Of a DNA stretch of 29,134 nucleotides, positions 22,484-28,728 are shown in pieces. Source of the stretch: an uncultured Oscillospiraceae bacterium. GTDB taxonomy: Bacteria > Bacillota_A > Clostridia > Oscillospirales > Oscillospiraceae. The stretch covers positions 1-29,134 of the forward strand of contig CAAFFR010000093.1 in NCBI GenBank assembly GCA_900762245.1, written 5' to 3'. Each line of letters begins with the position of its first letter. The stretch's first letter is position 1. The position numbers and the translations under genes were made by a program. Below the pieces are notes generated by a model, which ran no database searches, was not told the origin of the DNA, and was given only the letters and a program-made list of their open reading frames with translations.

Positions 22484-22498
22484 GGTAAACGTTTACAA
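22484..22498. promoter_or_regulatory. cre-like palindrome GTAAACGTTTAC
   Basis: A perfect 12-bp palindrome at 22485-22496, read TTGTAAACGTTTACC on the minus strand. It fits the catabolite-responsive element pattern with one mismatch, or another LacI-type operator. It lies about 45 bp upstream of the BlaI-gene promoter. Confidence 0.45.
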
Positions 22499-22561
22499 TT
22501 CGTAAATCCTAAACATTTCGTTTGAAAAAGCTAGGAAAATTTTTCCTTTTTGGGAACAGAA

Positions 22562-22584
22562 CCCCCATGGTTGTACCATGGGGG
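22562..22584 (-). terminator. Hairpin after LCP gene, probable terminator
   Basis: A perfect 10-bp stem CCCCCATGGT (22562-22571) with its complement at 22575-22584 and loop TGT. The minus-strand tail TTCTGTT is only moderately T-rich. It begins 4 bp after the LCP stop. Confidence 0.65.
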
Positions 22585-22588
22585 GTGA

Positions 22589-23563
22589 TCAGTCTTTTTT
22601 CAGCAGGGTATCTGCCAGCATTTTTCGGACGATAGCAGCATCAGCTTTCAGCACGGACATTCCGTCGATGGTGGCATCGGTATAGGTACCCTGGGCAGGT
22701 ACGTGCTGGCTGAGGATCCGGGCCTGAGACAGATAGGGAAGTACCTCCATGGCGCAGATCAGGATCTGACCATTATCCAGATCTGTGGTCAGCAGCGGCA
22801 GGAGTTTTGCGGCAAGAGGCACCACTTCTTTGATTGACAGACCACGGTAGGCATTCATCAGGGCGCTCATGACCTTGCGCTGCCGCCCTGTGCGGCTGAA
22901 ATCCCCGTCGGTATCCAGCTTTCGGATACGGGAATAGGCCAGAGCCTGGGTGCCGGTGAGCAGATGGGTGCCTTCTGACAAATTGCTTCCGGTTTCTTTG
23001 TTAATGACCCTGGCTTCATCAGAACGAAGTTCGATTTCCACACCCCCAAGGGCATCAATGATGGACGCAAACTGGGAAAAGTCTACCTCCACGGTGCCGT
23101 CGATATGCAGGGCAAAATTGTGGGACAGTGTCTTCTTAAGAAGCTGGATGCCGCCCAGTGCATAGGCGGCATTGATCCGGTTGGAACCGTGACCGGGGAT
23201 CTCCACATAGAGGTCCCGGAGAAAGGAGGTCATAATCAGTTCCCTGGTATGTTTATTAAAGGTGCAAAGGATCATGGAATCAGACCGTGTAACCGCCTCG
23301 TCTTCCCGCTTATCCTGCCCTACGAGAAGGATATTCAGGATCCCGCTGTCCGGGCCTCCAATGGGTTCTGGGGAAGAAGCCGATTTGGAAGAACCAAGCA
23401 GAACCGGGGAGAAGACAGTCAGGGAAGTGTTTTCTCCGGCAGAATCGGGATCAGAGCGTGTGACGGGTTTCATGGTCAATGTTCCTGCCAGCAGCACAAA
23501 AACAAAAATTCCCAGCAGCTTCATTGCCCGGCGAAGCGTGGGTTCGGATGGATAGCGTTTCAT
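22589..23563 (-). CDS. LytR-CpsA-Psr (LCP) family cell-wall glycopolymer ligase
   Basis: LCP proteins transfer undecaprenyl-linked glycopolymers such as teichoic acids or capsule to peptidoglycan. The 324-aa protein has one N-terminal membrane anchor (about 13-31), a Ser/Pro-rich linker, and the LCP domain (about 75-240): NILLVGQDKRE, RSDSMILCTFN, SFLRDLYVEIPGHG, RINAAYALGG, and DALGGVEIEL. The conserved acidic and Arg residues of the lipid-binding pocket are present, including R in LAYSRIRKLDTDGDFSRTGRQ. GGGAGG precedes the ATG. The Spo0A-like gene ends 55 bp upstream on the same strand, so they are probably co-transcribed. Confidence 0.92.
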   Translation of the reverse strand: MKRYPSEPTLRRAMKLLGIFVFVLLAGTLTMKPVTRSDPDSAGENTSLTVFSPVLLGSSKSASSPEPIGGPDSGILNILLVGQDKREDEAVTRSDSMILCTFNKHTRELIMTSFLRDLYVEIPGHGSNRINAAYALGGIQLLKKTLSHNFALHIDGTVEVDFSQFASIIDALGGVEIELRSDEARVINKETGSNLSEGTHLLTGTQALAYSRIRKLDTDGDFSRTGRQRKVMSALMNAYRGLSIKEVVPLAAKLLPLLTTDLDNGQILICAMEVLPYLSQARILSQHVPAQGTYTDATIDGMSVLKADAAIVRKMLADTLLKKD

Positions 23564-23618
23564 GGTGGGCCTCCCGAAAGCATCTTTCTGTCACTAAGGA
23601 TATGCAGAATCCTGCCGA

Positions 23619-24323
23619 TTATTCCAGCTGCTGCCGGATAATCGCGGCTGCGTGAAAGACAAATTCACCGTTTCGGGGGCGTTTTACTGCGTTGGGGAAG
23701 TGGGAGCGCCAAAGCGCAGGGTCTCCCCGCGCCCAGCCCATTTCCAGGGCATTTCGTATGGAGCGCTCAATATGGTCGGTGTTGCAGTGATAGCGTTTGG
23801 CAAGCTCCGGATAGATATCCTTGGTGATCCGCAGACTGGGATTTTCGATGACCATGACGATGGCATCTGCCAGATAGGAAAATCCATCGTGCTGGGCATC
23901 CAGCTGAAGGGAAAGCTGAAAGGCCGTGGCAAGCTTCCTGGGATCTTTGGCAGGAGGGAAGAAATTGGGCGTACCGCTCAGGTCGAGAATCCGGGTGATG
24001 AGGGCATTGAGATCACAGGGCTTGAGAATGCAGTATTGGATATTCAACCGCTCCGCTTGGGCGAAAATATAGTCTGTCAGAAGACTGGTGACGATGAGCA
24101 CTTTGGTATAGATACCGCTGTCTGCGGCACATTCCAGGGCGCTGATGCCGTCCATTCCCACCAGCATAGGGTCCAGAATCAGAAGGTCGGGGATATCCTG
24201 TTTCAAAAGCGACAGAAGGAAGAGTCCGTTGCTGCAGAAACGGATCTCAAAACGGTCCTGCAACGCCTGCTTCAGGGCAAACTGCAATTCTTCGTTGCAG
24301 TCAGCAATCAGCAGCTTTTTCAT
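23619..24323 (-). CDS. Spo0A-like response regulator
   Basis: This 234-aa protein joins a receiver domain (1-115) to a Spo0A-type DNA-binding domain (about 135-234). In the receiver, D8, phospho-acceptor D51 (LLILDPMLVGMDG), T79 and K101 are present. Residue 9 is Cys where a second acidic residue is usual. The C-terminal domain matches Spo0A over GFSYLADAIVMVIENP, KDIYPELAKRYHC, and the recognition region DHIERSIRNALEMGWARGD. Spo0A is the master regulator of sporulation; this may be the genuine Spo0A or a paralogue. The upstream region has a 0A-box match. The usual neighbour spoIVB is absent, and an LCP gene follows. AGGGGGG precedes the ATG. Confidence 0.85.
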   Translation of the reverse strand: MKKLLIADCNEELQFALKQALQDRFEIRFCSNGLFLLSLLKQDIPDLLILDPMLVGMDGISALECAADSGIYTKVLIVTSLLTDYIFAQAERLNIQYCILKPCDLNALITRILDLSGTPNFFPPAKDPRKLATAFQLSLQLDAQHDGFSYLADAIVMVIENPSLRITKDIYPELAKRYHCNTDHIERSIRNALEMGWARGDPALWRSHFPNAVKRPRNGEFVFHAAAIIRQQLE

Positions 24324-24356
24324 GGTATCCCCCCTTTTTTCTTTTTAACTGGGTAT

Positions 24357-24385
24357 AGGATACCACGCTTCGACAAAAATTTCAA
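24357..24385 (-). promoter_or_regulatory. Promoter of Spo0A-like gene with internal 0A box
   Basis: On the minus strand TTGAAA (24385-24380) and TATCCT (24362-24357) are 17 bp apart. Between them lies TTTTGTCGAA (24378-24369), a match to the Spo0A box TGTCGAA. This implies auto-control by the encoded protein. Confidence 0.7.
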
Positions 24386-24404
24386 TTGTACGGAGGGGGC
24401 ATTC

Positions 24405-24415
24405 AATCGACAAAA
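24405..24415 (-). promoter_or_regulatory. Second 0A-box-like site
   Basis: Read on the minus strand, TTTTTGTCGAT is one base off the 0A box. It has the same orientation as the first box, about 36 bp upstream. It overlaps the T-run of the htrA terminator, so part of the match may be chance. Confidence 0.4.
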
Positions 24416-24443
24416 ACTGCGCCGGGGGTTCCGGCGCAGTTTT
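24412..24443. terminator. Terminator after htrA
   Basis: A perfect 13-bp stem, AAAACTGCGCCGG (24413-24425) with its complement at 24431-24443 and loop GGGTT. On the minus strand TTTTTG follows. It begins about 10 bp after the htrA stop and is symmetrical enough to work both ways. Confidence 0.88.
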
Positions 24444-24452
24444 GTGATGGCA

Positions 24453-25946
24453 TTAGCCGCCGAAATAACGGCGGAAGTATTCGTACAGTTCGCCAAAATC
24501 ACCGGACTGGGGCATTTCACCCTGCTGCTCCGGGATATCGGTGGAGGCGGAAGCGGAGGTGTTGGGCCGTTCATCGAAGGTGATGGAAAGGGTCATTTCC
24601 CTGCCGCCCCGCAGCAGTGTTACGGTGGCGGTATCGCCGGCCTTGTAGTGGCGCAGGGCCCGGGTCAGGTCGGTGACATTGCGGACTTCGTAGTCATCCA
24701 GAGCGATGACGATATCCTTGGGACGGATACCGGCCTTCTGGGCGGCACCGCCCTCTTCCACGCCGTCAATATAGGCACCGGTGGGCAGACCAAACTGGGC
24801 TGCAGCGGCCTCGTCGGTATTGGTGACAGTGACACCCATATAGGCGCCGGTGACATAACCGTGGCTGATAAGGTCTTCAATCAGGGGCGCCACATCGTCA
24901 ATGGGGATAGCAAAGCCGATACCTTCAATGGTGGCGCCGGAACCGGTGGTGCCGGAATACTTGGCGGTGGTGATGCCGATGACCTCGCCCTGCATATTAA
25001 AGAGGGGACCGCCCGAGTTGCCGGGGTTGATGGCGGCATCGGTCTGGATCATGCTGATGGTGGTGAGGCTGTCGGTGGAGACCTCCCGGTCAATGCCGCT
25101 GACATAGCCAACAGTCTGGGTGGAGGCCAGTTCGCCCAGGGGGTTGCCGATGGCCACCACCATGTCGCCGATCATCAGATCGGTGCTGCTGCCAAGGGGG
25201 GCAGCGGCAAGACCGGTGGCCTCCACTTTTAGAACAGCCAAATCATTGGTGGCATCGGAGCCAACCAGCGTAGCGGGGTATTCGGTACTGTCATGGGTGA
25301 TGACGGAAATGGCGGTGGCATTTTCCACCACATGGTAGTTGGTGATGACATAGCCGTCCTCCGTCAGAATGAAGCCGGAACCGGAGGAACTGCCCTGGGT
25401 GGGACCGTAGAAGCTGTTGGCCTGGACGGTGGTGGAGATGGCCACCACGCTGTTAACGCTGGAGGCGTACAGCTGGGTGGGAGTCATGGCACTGCCGTCG
25501 GTGGGACGGGAGAAGGCGGCATTTCCCTTGCTGAGGGAATCAATCTGCTCCTGCATATCACGGATCTGACCGCCGTAATAGTCCAGGGTTCGCTCCATTT
25601 CCTCTTCGTAGTGCTCTTCCAAAACTGCGGCGGTGGCGGTGCAGCTTCCCACAACCAGAAGGACTGCCAGTGCACCGGCCAAAAGACACTTCCAAATGGG
25701 CTTTCTGGATTTTTTCGCTTTTTTCGCCTTTACGGGAGGCTCGGTCTGGGGGCGGTATCCATATTCCTGCCGGGCAGGCTCCTGCATCTCATAAGGAGAG
25801 CTGGCATAGGGAGATTCCTTCCGTCCGGCACCGGCACCATGATAGGCGGCGGGCTGGGGCTCCGGCTGGGGAGGAAGGAGCTGGGGATCTTCGGGTGTTG
25901 ACGGTGTTTTCTCTGTTTCAAATTCACCATTTTCAAAGGGTTCCAT
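24453..25946 (-). CDS. HtrA/DegP-like trypsin-like serine protease with PDZ domain
   Basis: This 497-aa membrane-anchored protease of the HtrA family should handle misfolded proteins at the cell surface. The first 80 residues are a Pro/Glu/Tyr-rich cytoplasmic tail, followed by a basic stretch KAKKAKKSRK and one transmembrane segment (about 86-109). A short coiled-coil-like region (112-140) precedes the protease domain. The catalytic triad is H205 (TNYHVV), D235 (TNDLAVL) and S311 (NPGNSGGPL). One PDZ domain covers about 375-470 (YMGVTV, AGIRPKDIVIAL). The C terminus is aromatic, ending YEYFRRYFGG. AGGAGGTA precedes the ATG; a terminator follows. It may be htrA, htrB or degP by name; I leave the symbol open. 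Confidence 0.94.
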   Translation of the reverse strand: MEPFENGEFETEKTPSTPEDPQLLPPQPEPQPAAYHGAGAGRKESPYASSPYEMQEPARQEYGYRPQTEPPVKAKKAKKSRKPIWKCLLAGALAVLLVVGSCTATAAVLEEHYEEEMERTLDYYGGQIRDMQEQIDSLSKGNAAFSRPTDGSAMTPTQLYASSVNSVVAISTTVQANSFYGPTQGSSSGSGFILTEDGYVITNYHVVENATAISVITHDSTEYPATLVGSDATNDLAVLKVEATGLAAAPLGSSTDLMIGDMVVAIGNPLGELASTQTVGYVSGIDREVSTDSLTTISMIQTDAAINPGNSGGPLFNMQGEVIGITTAKYSGTTGSGATIEGIGFAIPIDDVAPLIEDLISHGYVTGAYMGVTVTNTDEAAAAQFGLPTGAYIDGVEEGGAAQKAGIRPKDIVIALDDYEVRNVTDLTRALRHYKAGDTATVTLLRGGREMTLSITFDERPNTSASASTDIPEQQGEMPQSGDFGELYEYFRRYFGG

Positions 25947-26080
25947 AGGAATACCTCCTGTCTGTTTTTCTTGAGAAAATGATAAAATTTACATATGAAG
26001 AAATTATGTATTCTTCGATAACGAAATATAAATTTTCCGATTTGTACCATGATACCCTTTTGGACGGCGTTCGTCAAGGA
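25947..26080. other. AT-rich upstream region of htrA
   Basis: This is AT-rich non-coding sequence upstream of the minus-strand protease gene. It must hold its promoter, but I see no clear pair of hexamers. A weak GAAGAA...TTCTTC inverted repeat lies near 25996-26015. Nothing else is evident. Confidence 0.4.
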
Positions 26081-26109
26081 AAAATCGCGGCAGCGTTGCC
26101 GCTGCCGCG
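26081..26109 (-). terminator. Intrinsic terminator after DUF1540 gene
   Basis: A perfect 10-bp stem, CGCGGCAGCG (26086-26095) with its complement at 26100-26109. On the minus strand ATTTTT follows. It lies 13 bp after the stop. Confidence 0.88.
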
Positions 26110-26122
26110 TTTCTTGGCATCC

Positions 26123-26287
26123 TTACTTCTTGCGGAAGGACTTGCAGTCGGTGCACTGGTTCTCGGTGGGGTTCATCTCGTGGGTACCCACCAGAATCCG
26201 GTCCAGGGAGCAGTAGTTCTCATTCTCGCAATGATAAGCACACTGCTGAACGGTACACTCGATGCACTTGTTGGCATGGCAATTCAT
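26123..26287 (-). CDS. DUF1540 cysteine-rich small protein
   Basis: This 54-aa protein has eight cysteines (C3, C8, C11, C16, C20, C26, C45, C48), many in CxxC-type spacing, and a HExNPTENQCTDCKSF end. The pattern fits DUF1540, a family of small metal-binding-like proteins common in Clostridia, often linked to spore formation or metal handling but without settled function. ATG 26287 is chosen because AAAGGAGG is correctly spaced; an earlier in-frame ATG would add an unrelated basic leader. It is monocistronic with its own terminator. Confidence 0.88.
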   Translation of the reverse strand: MNCHANKCIECTVQQCAYHCENENYCSLDRILVGTHEMNPTENQCTDCKSFRKK

Positions 26288-26414
26288 AAAAACGCCTCCT
26301 TTGAATTTGGGTTCGCAGCTAGTATGGCAGATACGGGACAAAGTATGCTGGAAATCCTTTCCAAGGTTGCATTTTTGCAGATTTTATGGTAAGGTTAATC
26401 TGGTTTGGAAGAAA

Positions 26415-26550
26415 TGCAGGGCAGGGTCATGACCCTGCTGCTCCGGTATCAAAAATTGCCGGGGAACATGATTTGAAAACAAACCCTAATGCACCGAATA
26501 CAATTTCCGGTTACGGTGGTGCATCGGCGGGGTCATGACCCCGCCCTACA
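26415..26550. repeat. MITE-like element with palindromic ends, family B
   Basis: This 136-bp element has imperfect inverted ends, TGCAGGGCAGGGTCATGACCC at the left (shown in part) and the complement of TGTAGGGCGGGGTCATGACC at the right. Each end is itself a palindrome around GGTCATGACC. A second internal pair, ATGCACCG against CGGTGGTGCAT, gives a nested cruciform. The rpe gene starts 32 bp after it. A TACAAT at 26499-26504 could act as a -10 for rpe, so the element may carry promoter activity. The 34-bp palindrome at 2619-2652 shares the core. Confidence 0.82.
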
Positions 26551-26582
26551 GAATAAAAACACATTGTGAGGAGAAATGAACT

Positions 26583-27233
26583 ATGGCCAAACTTGCCCCC
26601 TCTATTTTATCTGCTGACTTTGCCAATCTGGAACGGGACATCCATGATCTGGAGCGCAACGGTGCCGACTGGGTCCATGTGGACATCATGGACGGCATCT
26701 TTGTCCCTAATATTTCCATCGGCATTCCTGTGGTGCAGGCGCTGCGGCCTGTTACCGATCTGCCTCTGGATGTGCACCTGATGATCGACCGCCCCATCCG
26801 GTATGTGGAGCAGTTTGTGAAGGCCGGTGCCGACTGGCTGACCATTCACATCGAAGCAGACCAGCCCCAGAACACTCTGGAGTGCCTGGATAAGATCCGC
26901 GCTTTGGGCTGCAAGGCTGCCATCTCCCTGAAGCCAAAGACTCCTGTGGAGGCTGCCATTCCTTACCTTGAAAAGTGCGACATGATCCTGGTCATGACCG
27001 TGGAACCCGGTTTCGGCGGCCAGAAGTTCATGGCAGACCAGATGGACAAGATCAGACAGCTGCGGGAGTGGCTGGATGATGTGAATCCCGACTGCGTCAT
27101 CGAGGTGGACGGCGGCGTGGATGCAAACACCTGCGCCCTCTGCAAGGAAGCAGGAGCAGAAGTCCTGGTGGCAGGTTCTGCCTATTTTAAAGCAGCTGAC
27201 CGTGCAGCATTTGTCAAGGAAATTCAGAAATAA
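26583..27233 (+). CDS. rpe: Ribulose-phosphate 3-epimerase
   Basis: Rpe interconverts ribulose-5-phosphate and xylulose-5-phosphate in the pentose phosphate pathway. The 216-aa TIM-barrel protein has the expected metal and catalytic residues: H32 and D34 in WVHVDIMDG, H65 in PLDVHLMI, and D176 in VIEVDGGV. TVEPGFGGQKF at about 139-149 is the phosphate-loop signature. GAGGAG precedes the ATG. It stands alone here rather than with rsgA/cpgA and prkC as in many Firmicutes. A repeat element lies directly upstream. Confidence 0.96.
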   Translation: MAKLAPSILSADFANLERDIHDLERNGADWVHVDIMDGIFVPNISIGIPVVQALRPVTDLPLDVHLMIDRPIRYVEQFVKAGADWLTIHIEADQPQNTLECLDKIRALGCKAAISLKPKTPVEAAIPYLEKCDMILVMTVEPGFGGQKFMADQMDKIRQLREWLDDVNPDCVIEVDGGVDANTCALCKEAGAEVLVAGSAYFKAADRAAFVKEIQK

Positions 27234-27253
27234 TTTGTTTGCCAACAAATACA

Positions 27254-27285
27254 AAGGCTCCCGTTTGAACGGGAGCCTTAATTTC
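27254..27285. terminator. Terminator between rpe and convergent XRE gene
   Basis: A perfect 11-bp stem AAGGCTCCCGT (27254-27264) with its complement at 27269-27279 and loop TTGA is followed by AATTTCC. The right arm overlaps the stop codon of the minus-strand XRE gene. T-richness is modest on both sides. Confidence 0.78.
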
Positions 27286-27511
27286 CTTTTCTGGGATAGG
27301 GAAGTGGCTTGGAAAAACCGAGCAAATAGTCAGCGGATACGTTAAAATATCGGCAAAGAGCCGTGATATCTTCCATACTAGGCTCATATTTATCATTTTC
27401 CATATAGGAAACTTTACGTTGCGTCATGTTTACAGCTTTGCCAAGCTCGGTTTGACTAAGTTCTCTCTCTTCTCGGAGTAGTTTCAGCTTTTCACCAAAG
27501 GTCAATTCCAT
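27278..27511 (-). CDS. Small XRE-family (Cro/C1) transcriptional regulator
   Basis: This 77-aa protein is almost entirely one helix-turn-helix domain: LTFGEKLKLLREERELSQTELGKAVNMTQRKVSYMENDKYEPSMEDITALCRYFNVSADYLLGF (in short runs, residues 3-66). Small solo XRE proteins are usually repressors of phage, plasmid or transposon-like modules. ATG 27511 is chosen because GGTGAT precedes it and the HTH starts in register; longer frames run into the intergenic region. It is divergent from the small gene at 27605 and more AT-rich than its neighbours. Confidence 0.85.
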   Translation of the reverse strand: MELTFGEKLKLLREERELSQTELGKAVNMTQRKVSYMENDKYEPSMEDITALCRYFNVSADYLLGFSKPLPYPRKGN

Positions 27512-27542
27512 ACAAATCACCGAAATAAGTCTAACATTGGGG

Positions 27543-27582
27543 AACGTTTCTTGTTGCAAAATAGATGGAAAACGTCTAAAAT
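27543..27582 (+). promoter_or_regulatory. Divergent regulatory region of the XRE/small-protein pair
   Basis: On the plus strand TTGCAA (27554-27559) and TAAAAT (27577-27582) are 17 bp apart and would drive the 27605 gene. TTGCAA is its own complement, so it could also serve as -35 for the divergent XRE gene. An inverted pair AACGTTTC and GAAAACGT flanks it and is a candidate operator. Confidence 0.55.
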
Positions 27583-27604
27583 GTAGCAAGGGGGTGATAA
27601 TAGT

Positions 27605-27832
27605 ATGGATCAAACGGAAAAAGCGATGAAAAGAATCTTAAAAAGAATTGAATGTGCAGATGATTTTGAGATGGCAGAGATTATGAGAGCGTTAATATCC
27701 CGACAAAAAATGCGGTATCCAGAGTATGAAATGGTAATTGCGTCTCTATCGAAGTATGACAAGAAAAAACGTTTTGAGCAGATAGATAAATTGGCAGAAT
27801 CTCTGAAAGGCTATACCGATACAAAACAGTAG
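27605..27832 (+). CDS. Small basic/helical hypothetical protein
   Basis: This 75-aa protein is not recognised. It is Lys/Glu-rich and predicted helical, starting MDQTEKAMKRILKRIECADDF; no membrane segment or cysteine cluster is present. AAGGGGGTGAT gives a good ribosome site. Its codons (AAA, AGA, TTA, ATT) are much more AT-rich than those of flanking genes, as in the divergent XRE gene, so the pair may have been acquired together. It is too long and lacks typical features to be called a toxin or antitoxin with confidence. Confidence 0.7.
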   Translation: MDQTEKAMKRILKRIECADDFEMAEIMRALISRQKMRYPEYEMVIASLSKYDKKKRFEQIDKLAESLKGYTDTKQ

Positions 27833-27913
27833 CTGTTTGCATCTATGGCGCACCTTGCACGGAAACAACAGTTTTCAAACGCTATTTTCATATCGAATTT
27901 GAATCGTTTTCAA

Positions 27914-27943
27914 TTGACAATTGATAGTACAGTATTGTATAAT
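27914..27943 (+). promoter_or_regulatory. Promoter of NifU-like/GGGtGRT operon
   Basis: TTGACA (27914-27919) and TATAAT (27938-27943) are both perfect, with an 18-bp spacer. The leader is about 70 nt and includes a CGGAAA/TTTCCG hairpin near 27949-27968. Confidence 0.85.
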
Positions 27944-28020
27944 ATATACGGAAATCCCCGGGTTTCCGCGTTAGTAAATCCAAAGACAAAAATGTCTTTT
28001 GAAAGAAAGGAAAAATTGCC

Positions 28021-28713
28021 ATGATTTATAGTGCAGAAGTACAGCATATGTGCACCGTGGCCAAGGGTGCCTACCACGGCCCCGCTCCCATCCCCGAAGA
28101 GGGTAAGTGGGTTCAGGCCAAGCAGATCGCTGATATCAGCGGTTTCACCCACGGCATCGGCTGGTGTGCTCCCCAGCAGGGCTGCTGCAAGCTGACCCTG
28201 AATGTTAAGGAAGGCATCATCGAGGAAGCTCTGGTAGAGACTCTGGGCTGCTCCGGTATGACCCACTCCGCCGCTATGGCTTCCGAGATCCTGATCGGCA
28301 AGACCATTCTGGAAGCTCTGAACACCGACTTGGTTTGTGACGCCATCAACACCGCTATGCGCGAACTGTTCCTGCAGATCGTTTACGGCCGTACCCAGTC
28401 CGCTTTCTCCGAGGACGGTCTGGCAGTCGGCGCTTCCCTGGAAGACCTGGGCAAGGGTCTGCGCAGCCAGGTTGGCACCATGTTTGCCACCAAGGTCAAG
28501 GGTCCCCGTTACCTGGAGATGGCTGAGGGTTATGTTACCCGCATCGCTCTGGACAAGGACGATCTGATCACCGGCTACGAGTTCATCAACCTGGGTAAGA
28601 TGATGGACTTCATCAAGAAGGGCGACGATGCCAATGTGGCTCTGGAGAAGGCTAAGGGTTCCTACGGCCGCTTCGCAGACGCTGCCAAGTACATCGACCC
28701 CCGTCACGAATAA
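28021..28713 (+). CDS. NifU-like iron-sulfur scaffold family protein
   Basis: This 230-aa protein resembles the NifU/IscU N-terminal scaffold fold. The stretch TLGCSGMTHSAAMASEILIGKTILEAL (in part, residues 74-100) parallels the NifU helix with its cluster cysteine, here C77. Other cysteines are C11, C49, C55, C56 and C106, so the ligand set differs from IscU. The middle and C-terminal parts (KGPRYLEMAEGYVTRIALDK) are not in classical NifU. The family is usually annotated as iron-sulfur assembly scaffold, without proven role to my knowledge. AAAGGAAAA precedes the ATG, and strong codon bias plus a consensus promoter suggest high expression. The GGGtGRT gene follows 15 bp later. Confidence 0.85.
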   Translation: MIYSAEVQHMCTVAKGAYHGPAPIPEEGKWVQAKQIADISGFTHGIGWCAPQQGCCKLTLNVKEGIIEEALVETLGCSGMTHSAAMASEILIGKTILEALNTDLVCDAINTAMRELFLQIVYGRTQSAFSEDGLAVGASLEDLGKGLRSQVGTMFATKVKGPRYLEMAEGYVTRIALDKDDLITGYEFINLGKMMDFIKKGDDANVALEKAKGSYGRFADAAKYIDPRHE

Positions 28714-28728
28714 GAGGAGGACGCTAAG

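Noticed and set aside
27278..27832. Toxin-antitoxin module
   Set aside because: The two genes are divergent rather than co-transcribed, and the 75-aa protein shows no known toxin motif; kept only as a finding to test.
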